From the NCBI RefSeq assembly GCF_900185715.1, contig NZ_FYAS01000007.1:186001-250000 (forward strand): a stretch of DNA of 64,000 nucleotides, in the 5' to 3' direction. Below, in pieces: positions 27,146 through 39,684 of this stretch; the first letter of the stretch is position 1; the number at the start of each line of letters is the position of its first letter. The translations under genes and the position numbers were made by a program. Origin of the DNA: Allobosea sp. CS1GBMeth4. Lineage in GTDB: Bacteria; Pseudomonadota; Alphaproteobacteria; Rhizobiales; Beijerinckiaceae. The notes beneath the pieces were generated by a model, which was given only the letters and a program-made list of their open reading frames with translations, searched no databases and had not been told where the DNA came from.

Positions 27146-27265
27146 GGAGATAGAAGGCGACAAGTCCAGAAGGACGAGGGCGTCAAATCGATCGAGCGGG
27201 CCATTCGGGCTGTGGCGTGCAGATCAGACGGTGGGCCCTCGGTTCGATCCAGACCTTCGCCTGTC

Positions 27266-27523
27266 CTAGGGGCCACGGGCCGCTTTGCGCAGATCGTCTC
27301 TTACCGCCGGCTCGAGGGAACGCCAGTCGCGGTCGCGTAGCGCTGCTTCCATGGCATAAAGCGCGAGAAGCGTGACATGCCGGCCGAAGCGGAATTTGAG
27401 CCGGTGGTAAGCCTCGACCGCGCCCAGCCGCCGCAGCGCGTCTTCGCCGTCGATATCGACTTCGGCGAGCATACGGGCCGTCGCCGGACCGAGATTGCGC
27501 ATCTCCGCGATCGATCGGTTCAA
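27266..27523 (-). CDS. TfoX C-terminal-domain protein
   Basis: An 85-residue protein consisting only of the TfoX C-terminal helical domain: IAEMRNLGPATARMLAEVDIDGEDALRRLGAVEAYHRLKFRFG. The helix-hairpin-helix character (NLGPATARML) suggests nucleic-acid or protein binding. It is similar to the C-terminal half of TfoX/Sxy, but the N-terminal half is absent. A TTG start at 27523 has an excellent GGGAGGGG 6 bp upstream and overlaps the stop of an upstream small frame as TTGA. Its role in alphaproteobacteria is unknown. Confidence 0.82.
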   Translation of the reverse strand: MNRSIAEMRNLGPATARMLAEVDIDGEDALRRLGAVEAYHRLKFRFGRHVTLLALYAMEAALRDRDWRSLEPAVRDDLRKAARGP

Positions 27524-27642
27524 GCTATCCCCTCCCGAGCCCGCAGTTGCGCCAGGCGATCCTGGCAGCTCTCGCCGGCGTCCGCGCGAAAAGCTGCCGC
27601 CCGCCGCAGAAGCGCCCTCGGTTCGATCTGCGCGCAACCCAT
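27520..27642 (-). CDS. Possible 40-residue protein coupled to the TfoX-C gene
   Basis: A short frame, MGCAQIEPRALLRRAAAF onward, of 40 residues. Its TGA overlaps the TTG start of the TfoX-C-domain gene by four bases, and AAAGGGG lies 5 bp before the ATG. The amphipathic Arg/Ala-rich helix and two Cys (3 and 26) are compatible with a real small protein. An in-frame ATG at 27684 would add 14 residues but lacks a ribosome-binding site. The rest of the 27643-27840 gap shows nothing else I can support. Confidence 0.35.
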   Translation of the reverse strand: MGCAQIEPRALLRRAAAFRADAGESCQDRLAQLRAREGIA

Positions 27643-27840
27643 GGAACCCCTTTCCCATCGCCGAACGACCTCGACGGTTGCCATATCGCAAGGCCGTCAT
27701 CATCGGAGCTTCGCTGAATAGCTCCGGAATGATGCAGCGTGCCGCCGGCGTCCACTCCCGTTCCCCGTCCGGGAGGGGAGGCTGTTCGTCGGCTCGCCCG
27801 GCCTCCGGCTCCGGACCTGGCGCCGGCCGCCGGATCGAGG

Positions 27841-29238
27841 TCACCGGAAGCTGCGGAACCAGGCCAGGACATTCTCCGAGCCGCCGAGCGTCGACGCCTC
27901 GCCGTAGAGGCCGGCGAGGAAGGTCGCCCGATGGCTGGCGCCGGCGACCGGTATTCCACCGGCGAGCTTCCCGCCCGCGGACAGGGCGCGGAAGACCATC
28001 GCAGGGTGGATCGCCTCGTCGGCGAGGCCGTAATGGAAGCGGATCGGGGCGTCGTAATCCCAGTACGAAGCGCGATTCGCCGCCAGCTGCCGCAGGAAGG
28101 CGCTGTTGCGATCGTCCGTCGCCCGCTCGAAGAAGCCCGGAACCAGCAGGTCCGATCCGGTCGGGAACGGCTTGCCCGGGTCGAACTCGGCACGGTAGTC
28201 GTTCCAGTACTTGAGAGCCATGTCGTGGAATTCGGGCCGGATGGCGCTGCGCAGCAGCCCCGTCAGCTTGTACTGGAGCTCATAGCTGCCCAGGGCGACG
28301 ATCATGCAGAGCGAGATCCAGCTCGGCAGGGCAGGGTAGGAGGTCGTGCCCTTCGGCAGGGCGAAGCTCTGGAACCCGGCCCAGAAGCTCCAGGCTTCGT
28401 TGAGATCGTTGAACGGGCTCGCCACGGCGGTCGCCGCGACGGGGCGGGCGTTCGCCCGCAGCGCCTGGTGCAGCCACTGGGTGTTGAGCGCGCCCTGCGA
28501 CCAGCCGTGCAGGAACAGCTTCGACGGCCTCAGGCCCAGCGAGCGCAGAGCCTCCTGGCCGGCGGCGAGCATGTCGAGGCAGGTGCGGACGCTGACGCCC
28601 TTGACGGCGTAGCCCTCGCCGCGGCCGTTGCGGAACGGCCCCTTGCCGACATAGTCGGCGGCGACGACGGCATAGCCCTGGCCCGCGAAGCGCTGCACGT
28701 TGAAGAGGGTCTCGAGCGAATCCGCGGCATCCGTCAGCTCGTAGGCCGGGTCGGCGAGGCGCGTCAGGTTCGAGGGCACCTGGTCGAAGGACAGGATCGT
28801 GCCGTGCTGCCAGGACACCAGCGGGACCTCGCCCTTCACGCCGACCGGCACCGCCAGGAGACCGCTGACCTTGAGCCTCTCGCCGGTCTCGGGCACGACC
28901 GTATGCGTGACGATGCGGTGGAGGTCGACCTCGAAGCGGGCGCCGTCCCGCTGCGCATCGAAGGCAGGCAGGATGGCCGGATTGTTGAACAGGGGATAGG
29001 CCCTGGCGACCTGGCCGTCCAGCCGCGCCGCCGTCACGCGGCAGGATCGGTCGATGCTCGCCCGCCGCCCGGGGCGAGGGCCGGCAGCCTGCGCCGGTCC
29101 GGAGCCGGCTCCGGACAGGCCGGCGACTCCGGCGCCGGCCCCGAGAACGAACAGACGTCTCGTCGGCGCGCCCTCGCCACGGGAAGGCTGCGATGGCGTG
29201 CTGTCCGGTGCGCCCGGTGCAAGCTGTGAAGCGGACAT
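27841..29238 (-). CDS. Tat-exported alpha/beta hydrolase
   Basis: A 465-residue secreted hydrolase. The N-terminus has a twin-arginine motif (APTRRLFVLGAGAGVAG, about residues 25-41), suggesting Tat export. The mature enzyme has an alpha/beta-hydrolase fold with oxyanion region SWQHGTI, nucleophile elbow GWSQG, an Asp candidate in HYGLADEAIHP and the His in AGASHRAT. The overall pattern (full-length lipase-like, with a cap between) resembles secretory lipase/esterase families. Substrate unknown. Start ATG at 29238; GTG 29241 is also possible. The beta-helix gene lies 37 bp upstream on the same strand. Confidence 0.87.
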   Translation of the reverse strand: MSASQLAPGAPDSTPSQPSRGEGAPTRRLFVLGAGAGVAGLSGAGSGPAQAAGPRPGRRASIDRSCRVTAARLDGQVARAYPLFNNPAILPAFDAQRDGARFEVDLHRIVTHTVVPETGERLKVSGLLAVPVGVKGEVPLVSWQHGTILSFDQVPSNLTRLADPAYELTDAADSLETLFNVQRFAGQGYAVVAADYVGKGPFRNGRGEGYAVKGVSVRTCLDMLAAGQEALRSLGLRPSKLFLHGWSQGALNTQWLHQALRANARPVAATAVASPFNDLNEAWSFWAGFQSFALPKGTTSYPALPSWISLCMIVALGSYELQYKLTGLLRSAIRPEFHDMALKYWNDYRAEFDPGKPFPTGSDLLVPGFFERATDDRNSAFLRQLAANRASYWDYDAPIRFHYGLADEAIHPAMVFRALSAGGKLAGGIPVAGASHRATFLAGLYGEASTLGGSENVLAWFRSFR

Positions 29239-29275
29239 CACGTCATGATCCTTCGGTTGCGGCCGCAGCGAGACG

Positions 29276-31495
29276 TCAGCGTGCGCCCGGTTTCGGGTTG
29301 TGCACGGACTTGGCCGGATAGGTCGACTGCGTGATCGTCAGCGTGCTTCCGTCGAGATTGTAGATGCTCGCTCCAGCCCGCGCCGCGTTCCGGGCGAAGC
29401 TGGAGCGCTCGACCTCGACCACCGTCGCCTCGAGTTGCGAGGCCCTGCTGATCTCGTAGATCGCGCCGCCCTGGTGGCGGGCGCGATTGCTCGCGAACCG
29501 GCTGTCCCGATAGCTCACATGGGACCCGTAATCCTCATAGGTCGCGCCGCCATCCTGGCGGGCGCTGTTGCCGACGAAGGAGCACGCCTGGCAATTGGCG
29601 ACGACGCCCTCGCGGTTGACGCTGGCTCCGCCATAGACGGCCCGGTTGCCCGCGAAGACCGTATCCGAGATGGTCAGGTTGGCCTTGCCATAGGCATAGA
29701 TCGCGCCCCCTTCCAGGGCCTCGTTCCGCTCGAAACGGCAGTTCTTGAGGGTCATCCTGAAGCCGACGGCGGCATCATGCGGCAGGAATGTCTTGCCGGC
29801 GTGATAGGCGAGCAATCCTCCGCCCTTGCCGTTATAGGTCGTGCCGACCGCGCGGCCGTCGCGCAGGGTCAGCCCGTCGAGCACCGTATCGTCGGCACCG
29901 TAGACGACGTGAGAGTATCGATAGCCGTCCTTGCCGGCCTTCGCTGTCAGGATGGTCCGCGCGCCGGCGGCGGGGCGTTGCTCCAGAGCGGTTTCGGTGC
30001 CTTTGAACCCGCCATACAGCTTCACGCCGTCATAGAGCGTGAAGGCCGCGATCCCGTCCTGCTTCCGGTCGGGCCGATAGGTTCCCGCCTTGATCCAGAC
30101 ATCCGCCTTCGACACCGAGGCGAGCTCGATCGCGGCCTGCAGGTCGGACAGCGCGGTGCCCCAGGACAGTCCGTCCCGGACCTTGGCCGCGCTGTCTGAG
30201 GCGACGTGGATGACCTTCGCCTGCACGGCCTTGCGGGTGACGCCCGGCCGCGTGTACTCGCCGTGATATTCGACCGCTCCGTTGTTCTTGACGTAGAGCT
30301 GCACGAGCTTCTCGACCAGGGCGTTCTGCAGCAGGAGCGCGCCGTCCAATGCCGGGTGATAGCCACGCCGGCCGGTTGGCGCCGAGTTGAGCGCGTCGGG
30401 CTGCAACTGCCCTTTCAGATTGCTGATCGCGATGAAGTCGGCGAGCGGCATCGTCTTGCCGGCGGGAGCCCGCGAGCCGAGCTCGGCGACGATGTCCTCA
30501 TGCCAGTTGTAGACGTCGTCGACGATACTGCCGACGAGGATCGGATTGCTGTTCGCGCCGGTCCCCTGGTACAGGCCCGGTCCCAACCCGCTGCTGGCCG
30601 CATTGTCGACGATCGTGACGTTGACCAGCAGCGGCGCCGAGCCGCCGTCATTGCCGACCGCCCCGGCGCTGACCGCGGAGTTGCGGGTGAACAGGGCGTT
30701 GAAGACCAGGGGCGAGGCGGCGAAGTCGTTGTAGAACGCGCCACCCTTGTCGTTGCTGCGGTTGCCGATGAAGCGGCAGTTGATGAAGCGCGGCATCGCC
30801 CCGAGGTCGTTACTCACGCCGCCGCCGCGCATCTCCGCGACATTGTCGATGAAGTCGACATTGATGAAGCTCGCCTGGTCGGCGCCGGGCTTGTGGACGT
30901 TGTAGACGGCGCCGCCCTTCGCCGAATAATTGTTCCTGAAGACGGTGTTGCGCACCACGGGGCTGGTCATGAAATTCCTCATGCCGCCGCCGACGACCAT
31001 GTCGTTCTTCAGGATGTCGGCGGGCACGAGGTGCATGCGGGGCGTGCCGGTGCCGTAGGCATCCGTGACGACGAAGCCATCGAGGATCGCCCGGTCGGCG
31101 CCCATGACGATGGTCTTCGTGTTCTTCGTCTTGTCGCCCTTGCCGATATTGCCGCTGAGAATGGTCTCGTTCCTCCGGAAATTCCGGAGCTCGCGCGCCG
31201 TTTCGGTGCCCGAGAAGCCGCCATAGACCGCCACGTCCTCCTTGAGGACGAAGGATGTGTCCGGATCGGTGGCATGGGGATGATAGGTGCCGCGCGCCAC
31301 CCAGATCTCATCGCCCTTCGCGGCCGCCGAGAGTGCGTCCTGCAGAGATCGGAACGCCGATGTCCAGGCGGTCCCGTCGCCGGCGGCCTTGCTGTCGCGG
31401 TTGACGTACCAGACCTTTCCGGACCCTGCCTGCGCAGCGCCCGGAGCAGCCGTCGCGACCAGCAGAGCGAACAGGGCCGACAGAATCCGTTTCAT
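29276..31495 (-). CDS. Secreted right-handed beta-helix protein with internal duplication
   Basis: A 739-residue exported protein. After a Sec signal peptide (about 23 residues, AAQAG) come two similar halves. Each begins with a capping unit: VWYVNRDSKAAGDGTAW near 28 and VIHVASDSAAKVRDGLSW near 428. Each continues through DEIWVARGTYHP / ADVWIKAGTYRP and VYGGFSGTETA / LYGGFKGTETA. Parallel beta-helix rungs with repeated GGA(V/I/F)Y-N and VFxxN patterns then follow (polymorphic-outer-membrane-protein-like). No catalytic polysaccharide-lyase residues are evident. It probably acts as an extracellular adhesin or scaffold. Confidence 0.88.
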   Translation of the reverse strand: MKRILSALFALLVATAAPGAAQAGSGKVWYVNRDSKAAGDGTAWTSAFRSLQDALSAAAKGDEIWVARGTYHPHATDPDTSFVLKEDVAVYGGFSGTETARELRNFRRNETILSGNIGKGDKTKNTKTIVMGADRAILDGFVVTDAYGTGTPRMHLVPADILKNDMVVGGGMRNFMTSPVVRNTVFRNNYSAKGGAVYNVHKPGADQASFINVDFIDNVAEMRGGGVSNDLGAMPRFINCRFIGNRSNDKGGAFYNDFAASPLVFNALFTRNSAVSAGAVGNDGGSAPLLVNVTIVDNAASSGLGPGLYQGTGANSNPILVGSIVDDVYNWHEDIVAELGSRAPAGKTMPLADFIAISNLKGQLQPDALNSAPTGRRGYHPALDGALLLQNALVEKLVQLYVKNNGAVEYHGEYTRPGVTRKAVQAKVIHVASDSAAKVRDGLSWGTALSDLQAAIELASVSKADVWIKAGTYRPDRKQDGIAAFTLYDGVKLYGGFKGTETALEQRPAAGARTILTAKAGKDGYRYSHVVYGADDTVLDGLTLRDGRAVGTTYNGKGGGLLAYHAGKTFLPHDAAVGFRMTLKNCRFERNEALEGGAIYAYGKANLTISDTVFAGNRAVYGGASVNREGVVANCQACSFVGNSARQDGGATYEDYGSHVSYRDSRFASNRARHQGGAIYEISRASQLEATVVEVERSSFARNAARAGASIYNLDGSTLTITQSTYPAKSVHNPKPGAR

Positions 31496-31682
31496 CTCTG
31501 CTCCAAATCTGTGGTCGGCCGGGCGGCGCGACGAAGGCTCCAGCGGGCGCTCGAGCGTGATGCGCGAACTCCGCCGGGCCGCAGAGCGTCAGGGCTCCGC
31601 GCAGAACGGGCTGCACGACGCGATTCTGCGACGGATGACGAGATTCGGCGACGCGAATATGCGCGCGCACCGCTCGTTTCCA

Positions 31683-31696
31683 TTGATCTGCATCAA
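31683..31696. promoter_or_regulatory. FNR/FixK-type box
   Basis: TTGATCTGCATCAA matches the FnrL/FixK consensus TTGAT-N4-ATCAA exactly. It lies in the 31496-31802 gap, 187 bp upstream of the beta-helix gene start. Apart from this site I see no gene in the gap. Confidence 0.5.
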
Positions 31697-31802
31697 TGCG
31701 CGAGCCGCCGCCGGTCAAGCGCCGGATGCACGCGAATCGCGCCGCCTGACCGGGCCGGGGCGGCGGTCCCGGCCGCGCCGGTCCGCATGGATCGTCGCTC
31801 TT

Positions 31803-33977
<2,175 letters not shown>

Positions 33978-34018
33978 GGGGAGTTACATTTGTTCTCTAT
34001 CTGTTCTAGGTATGGGAG

Positions 34019-34672
34019 ATGGGAAAGCCATCTCCAGATCAACCGGATCTGTTCGGCTGGACTCCGCGGCATGGGATCGCGGCCGACTGCGATTGGTCGA
34101 AAACCCTGATTGCCCCCGGCTGGGTCAGATACTTCTTCGCGCTCGTGCCGTCGCCGGAGGACGCCGCTGCAATCGATGCGCTCGCCCATGAACTTCGCTG
34201 GTTGCACGGCTTGCGCGGCCGGCCGCTTGGACCAGAGCGCTATCACGTCACCTTGTGCGGCATCGAACGGTATGGCGGCGCTGCCCGCGACGAGATCGCC
34301 GCCCTGGAGCGAACCGCCGCTTCCATGGTCGCTGCGCAGTTCACGGTCGCCTTCGACCATGTTGCGGGACATGGCAGACCTGGTGATCGGCAGGCGATCT
34401 TTCTGGAAACGAGCGAGACGTTTCCGATCGTCGACAAGCTTCAGCGGAACCTGCGTCGCGAGATGCGGAGGAGAGGCTTTCGGACGCCGTCCAAGTTCGG
34501 GCTGCACGTCGCCTTGCTCTACGACGAGTGCTCATTCAGCAAGCCGATGATTCCGCCGGTGAGCTTTCCGGTTCGGGAGTTCGTGCTCGTCCGCAGCGTC
34601 CATGGCGAAAGCCGTCACGATCATCTCGCCCGCTGGCCGCTCGGTGGTGGACGGCTGTCGACGCCGGCTTGA
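34019..34672 (+). CDS. 2'-5' RNA ligase/2H phosphoesterase family protein
   Basis: A 217-residue member of the 2H phosphoesterase superfamily (LigT-like). The first catalytic motif is H76-V-T78 (RYHVTLCGIERYGG). The second is H163-V-A165 (FGLHVALLYDE), in which the usual Thr/Ser is Ala, so activity may be altered. The N-terminal 25 residues (PDQPDLFGWTP) are an extension. Codon use and lower GC in places (33.98-34.7 kb) set it slightly apart from its neighbours, hinting at acquisition. The substrate could be an RNA 2',3'-cyclic phosphate. Confidence 0.85.
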   Translation: MGKPSPDQPDLFGWTPRHGIAADCDWSKTLIAPGWVRYFFALVPSPEDAAAIDALAHELRWLHGLRGRPLGPERYHVTLCGIERYGGAARDEIAALERTAASMVAAQFTVAFDHVAGHGRPGDRQAIFLETSETFPIVDKLQRNLRREMRRRGFRTPSKFGLHVALLYDECSFSKPMIPPVSFPVREFVLVRSVHGESRHDHLARWPLGGGRLSTPA

Positions 34673-34731
34673 TCGGCCGCAGGCGCCATGCCACGCGAGC
34701 GCCGACAGCACTCAAGCGATCGGTCGGGACG

Positions 34732-35079
34732 ATGGTCACGCTCTACGGCATCAGGAACTGCGACACGATGAAGAAGGCCTGGAGCTGGCTCGACGCGCAC
34801 GCCGTTCCCTACACCTTCCACGACTACCGCGTCGCCGGCATCGACAAGGCCCGGCTCGAGGCGTGGTGCCGCGAGCTCGGCTGGGAGAAGGTGCTGAACA
34901 AAGGAAGCACGAGCTTCCGGGCGCTGCCCGAGGCCGACAGGCAGGGGCTCGACGCCGGCAAGGCCGTCGGGCTGATGCTGGCGCAGCCGACCATGATCAA
35001 GCGCCCGGTGCTCGATCTCGGCGATCGTCGCATCCTCGGCTTCAAGCCGGATGTCTACGAGGCCGCTTTCGCCCAGTGA
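34732..35079 (+). CDS. ArsC/Spx-family reductase-like protein
   Basis: A 115-residue thioredoxin-fold protein of the ArsC/Spx/YffB group. VTLYGIRNCDTMKKAWSWLDAH has the single active Cys (C10) followed by DTM, as in YffB-type proteins rather than arsenate reductases. LNKGSTSFRALPE, and LAQPTMIKRPVLDLGDRRILGF with the conserved IKRPV, follow. It is probably a glutathione-dependent thiol reductase of unknown substrate, not an arsenic gene; no ars genes are nearby. Confidence 0.9.
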   Translation: MVTLYGIRNCDTMKKAWSWLDAHAVPYTFHDYRVAGIDKARLEAWCRELGWEKVLNKGSTSFRALPEADRQGLDAGKAVGLMLAQPTMIKRPVLDLGDRRILGFKPDVYEAAFAQ

Positions 35080-35083
35080 TGGA

Positions 35084-35171
35084 CGTCATTGCGAGCGGAC
35101 CGAAGCAATCCAGGAGGGCGTAAAGTTCTGTCGCCCCTGATTGCGTCGTCGCTGCGCTCCTCGCAATGACG
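35084..35171. repeat. CGTCATTGCGAG-type dispersed palindromic repeat
   Basis: CGTCATTGCGAG (35084-35095) and CTCGCAATGACG (35160-35171) are perfect 12-bp inverted ends. They enclose GAAGCAATCCAGG and CCTGATTGCGTCG, the typical interior of this widespread intergenic repeat. It fills most of the gap between the Spx-like gene and tgt. It is probably a non-autonomous mobile or REP-like element. Confidence 0.75.
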
Positions 35172-35223
35172 GTCGGCGTTATCGCTCTTCCGTCCAAGGC
35201 GGTGCTGGGCTAGGCCGGCGCCC

Positions 35224-36360
35224 ATGACGACTGACAAGACCACGGATTTCAGCTTTCATCTTCTCGGCCGGGACGGCGCCGCCCGCACCGGCGAGGTGCG
35301 CATGCCGCGCGGCGTGATCCGCACGCCCGCCTTCATGCCGGTCGGCACCGCCGCGACGGTGAAGGGCATGTATCCCGAGCAGGTCAAGGCGCTCGGCGCT
35401 GACGTCGTGCTCGGCAACACCTACCACCTGATGCTGCGGCCGGGCGCCGAGCGGGTGGCGCAGCTCGGCGGCCTGCACAGGTTCATGAACTGGCCGCACC
35501 CGATCCTGACCGATTCCGGCGGCTTCCAGGTGATGTCGCTCGCCAATCTGCGCAAGCTGACCGAGGACGGCGTCACCTTCCAATCCCATATCGACGGCTC
35601 GAAGCATGTGCTCACGCCCGAGCGCTCGGTCGAGATCCAGAACCTGCTCGGCTCCGACATCGTCATGCAGCTCGACGAATGCGTCTCGCTGCCTTGCGAG
35701 GACAAGGTCGCCGAAAAGGCGATGCATTTGTCGCTGCGCTGGGCCGAGCGCTGCCGGAAAGCCTTCGGCGATCCGGCGGGGCGGGCGCTGTTCGGCATCG
35801 TGCAAGGTGGCGCGGTGCCGGGCCTGCGGGTCGAGAGCGCGCGCGAGCTCGCCGCGATGGATCTGAAGGGCTACGCCATCGGCGGGCTCGCGGTCGGCGA
35901 GCCGCAGGACGTCATGCTGGCGATGATCGAGACGGTCGAGCCGCATCTGCCGCAGCAGAAGCCGCGCTATCTGATGGGCGTCGGCACGCCGGACGACATC
36001 GTCGAGGCGGTCCGGCGCGGCGTCGACATGTTCGATTGCGTGATGCCGACGCGCGCCGGCCGCCACGGCCAGATCTTCACCCGCTTCGGCCGGATGAACC
36101 TCAAGAACGCCAAGCATGCCGAGGATATCAGGCCGATCGATCCGCAATCCTCCTGCCCCGCGGCCAACACCTATTCGCGCGCCTATCTGCACCATCTGGT
36201 CAAGGCCGAGGAGATGCTCGGCAAGATGCTCCTGACCTGGGTGAATCTCGCCTATTACCAGGACCTGATGGCCGGCCTGCGCGCCGCCATCGCCGGCGGC
36301 CGGCTCGAGGATTTCATCGCTGAAACCAAGGAAGGCTGGGCCAGAGGCGAGCCGGCGTGA
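35224..36360 (+). CDS. tgt: Queuine/preQ1 tRNA-ribosyltransferase
   Basis: A 378-residue TGT that exchanges guanine-34 of GUN-anticodon tRNAs for preQ1. [17 protein letters not shown] contains the catalytic Asp; [38 protein letters not shown] holds the second Asp and the tRNA loop. The zinc site is built by the Cys in [15 protein letters not shown] and neighbours. queF, for the preceding pathway step, is 3.3 kb away, and tRNA-Asp(GTC), a substrate, is at 54755. It overlaps the next gene by 4 bp (GTGA). Confidence 0.97.
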   Translation: MTTDKTTDFSFHLLGRDGAARTGEVRMPRGVIRTPAFMPVGTAATVKGMYPEQVKALGADVVLGNTYHLMLRPGAERVAQLGGLHRFMNWPHPILTDSGGFQVMSLANLRKLTEDGVTFQSHIDGSKHVLTPERSVEIQNLLGSDIVMQLDECVSLPCEDKVAEKAMHLSLRWAERCRKAFGDPAGRALFGIVQGGAVPGLRVESARELAAMDLKGYAIGGLAVGEPQDVMLAMIETVEPHLPQQKPRYLMGVGTPDDIVEAVRRGVDMFDCVMPTRAGRHGQIFTRFGRMNLKNAKHAEDIRPIDPQSSCPAANTYSRAYLHHLVKAEEMLGKMLLTWVNLAYYQDLMAGLRAAIAGGRLEDFIAETKEGWARGEPA

Positions 36361-37181
36361 TCGATCCCTGGCTCGGCCTGCTGCTGCTCAAGATGGCGGT
36401 CGCGGCCGCCATCGTCGTCGGCTGCTCGCTGCTGGCCGAGCGGAGCGGGCCTTTGCTCGCGGCGATGATCGCGACGCTGCCGATCTCGGCCGGGCCGGTC
36501 TATGTCTTCCTCGCCATGGATCACGACGCGGCTTTCATCTCGGCCGGCGCGCTCGGCAGCCTCAATTCCAATCTCGCCAATGCCGGCCTCTCGCTGGTCT
36601 ATGTGCTGCTGGCGCAGCGCTTCGGCACGCTGGTCTGCCTGGCCGCGGCCCTGGCGACCTGGTTCCTCCTCGTCACCGGTCTGCAGAAGCTGGCGTTGCC
36701 CTTTTCCGTGCTGCTGGCGGCGACCCCGACCGTGTTCCTGACCCTGCATCGCATCGTCCGCCCCTACCTCGCGGCGCGGCCGGCGATCACGCCGCGGCGC
36801 CCTTGGTACGTCATCCCCTTGCGCGCGGCGGCCGTCGCCGCCCTGGCCGGGACGGTCACCACCGTCAGCGCCCATGTCGGGCCGGCCTGGTCCGGCGTGC
36901 TCGCGACCTTCCCGATCGTGCTGTCGAGCCTGATCGCGATCCTGCAGCCGCGCATCGGCGGCCCGGCCAGCGCCGCCGTCATCGCCAACAGCCTCCTGGG
37001 CCTGCTGGGCTTCGGACTGGCGATCGCGCTGCTCCACATCGCGGCCGTGCCGCTCGGCTCCTGGCCGGCGCTCGGGCTCGCATTGCTGGTCTGTATCCTG
37101 TGGAATCTCGGCCTGATGAGCCTGGCGCGTGCCCGGTCCGGCCGGAAGCCGGCGAGCGAGACGAGTTCGCGCAAGCGCTAG
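36357..37181 (+). CDS. Polytopic membrane protein of unknown function
   Basis: A 274-residue integral membrane protein with about eight hydrophobic helices, coupled to tgt by a GTGA overlap. Two similar halves are suggested: [27 protein letters not shown] and [24 protein letters not shown] both have a G-P..A-T-x-P-I motif, as in internally duplicated transporters. The C-terminus is basic. Function is not recognised; coupling to tgt hints at, but does not prove, a link with queuine or a purine. Confidence 0.82.
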   Translation: MIDPWLGLLLLKMAVAAAIVVGCSLLAERSGPLLAAMIATLPISAGPVYVFLAMDHDAAFISAGALGSLNSNLANAGLSLVYVLLAQRFGTLVCLAAALATWFLLVTGLQKLALPFSVLLAATPTVFLTLHRIVRPYLAARPAITPRRPWYVIPLRAAAVAALAGTVTTVSAHVGPAWSGVLATFPIVLSSLIAILQPRIGGPASAAVIANSLLGLLGFGLAIALLHIAAVPLGSWPALGLALLVCILWNLGLMSLARARSGRKPASETSSRKR

Positions 37182-37228
37182 CCCGGACCATGCGCCGCCG
37201 AGGTGGCCTCGACTTTTCGGAAATCGGG

Positions 37229-38149
37229 TCAGCGCGCCGGCGCGCGGCGCCACGAGGCGACGAAAAGCCCGGCGATGATCAGCGCGATCCCGCCGATCTG
37301 CAGCCCGGTCGGGATCTCGCCGAGCACGGGGATGGCGAGCAGCGTGCCCACGACCGGGATCATCGGCGGAAAGCGCCCGGCGACGGAGGCGCCGAGCACC
37401 GGCGTCGACCAGCTCCAGATCCACAGGCCGACGATGACGTTGAGCACGCCCTGATTGATCGCGTGCGCCAGCAGCACCCACCAGGGCGCGACGTCGAAGC
37501 CGCGGAAATAAAAGACGAAGTAGATCGGCAGATAGGCCATCGACAGCACGGAGACGATGGCCGTGGCCTTGAGCGCGTCGGCCCGCCAGAGCTGGATCAG
37601 CAGCGGGTAGCCGCCCCAGATCAGCCCGACGCCGAGGAAGCAGAGATCGCCGAAGACGATGCCCGGATTGGCGTGGGTCGTGCCGGCGATGCCGAGGCAG
37701 GCGAGGCCGACCAGCACTGCGGCGACGCCGAGCACGAGCTGGCGCGTCAGCATGGCGCCGAACAGGGCGACGCTGCCGACGATGCCGATCACGGTGACGG
37801 TGCCCGGCCCGATCACCGCGCCATGCGCGGCCGGGGCGTAGGTCAGCCCCGTCATGAGCAGGAAGCTCATCGGGAAGCCGCTCATCACCGCCAGGGTCAG
37901 GCCGCGCTTCCAGCCGAGGCCGCCGCAATCGCGCAACCCGCCGGCCATCATGAAGCTCGGCAGGAGCAGGAGGCCGGCGGTGACGAAGCGCAGCGCCAGC
38001 ATGTCGTGCGAGGACAGGCCGTTCAGCACCGCATGGCGGCTGACGACGAAATTGGCCCCGAAGATCAGCATGGCGAAGGCCATGCCGGCAAAGGCGAGCT
38101 GCCGGCGTCGGCGCAGCCGCTCGTCCGAAAGGGGCACGGTCTGATGCAT
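37229..38149 (-). CDS. EamA-family DMT transporter
   Basis: A 306-residue ten-helix protein with two EamA repeats (about 20-145 and 160-295). Typical pieces are FAMLIFGANFVVSRHAV, DMLALRFVTAGLLLLPS, and the late GFLGEIP-like VVGTLLAIPVLGEIPTG. It probably exports small metabolites. The start ATG is the complement of 38147-38149. Substrate unknown. Confidence 0.9.
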   Translation of the reverse strand: MHQTVPLSDERLRRRRQLAFAGMAFAMLIFGANFVVSRHAVLNGLSSHDMLALRFVTAGLLLLPSFMMAGGLRDCGGLGWKRGLTLAVMSGFPMSFLLMTGLTYAPAAHGAVIGPGTVTVIGIVGSVALFGAMLTRQLVLGVAAVLVGLACLGIAGTTHANPGIVFGDLCFLGVGLIWGGYPLLIQLWRADALKATAIVSVLSMAYLPIYFVFYFRGFDVAPWWVLLAHAINQGVLNVIVGLWIWSWSTPVLGASVAGRFPPMIPVVGTLLAIPVLGEIPTGLQIGGIALIIAGLFVASWRRAPAR

Positions 38150-38241
38150 GCTCCAGCCTAGTGCGAGGCCGGAGCATGCGGTTAGTGGCGCGGGCGCATG
38201 GCGCTGCGGCGCCCGCGGCTCTTGCGGCGCAGCAAATCCGC

Positions 38242-39567
<1,326 letters not shown>

Positions 39568-39684
39568 CTAGACAAGAGCGGCGGCGACGGGAAGGGGCGG
39601 TGGCGTTTATCCAGGGCGGGGATTAAAAGCCGCGGCAACTTCGGCGTCCGTCATCGACGGGCGCGACCTGTTCAGGACTGAGCC

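Noticed and set aside
23921..27163. Open frame of about 1080 codons on the - strand across rsmB and guaA
   Set aside because: Antisense to two well-supported genes, with no recognisable domain. Only its last 45 codons form a real gene (the mini-lipoprotein).
34732..35079. Arsenate reductase
   Set aside because: The CDTM active site and IKRPV segment fit the YffB/Spx-like branch, and no ars genes are near.
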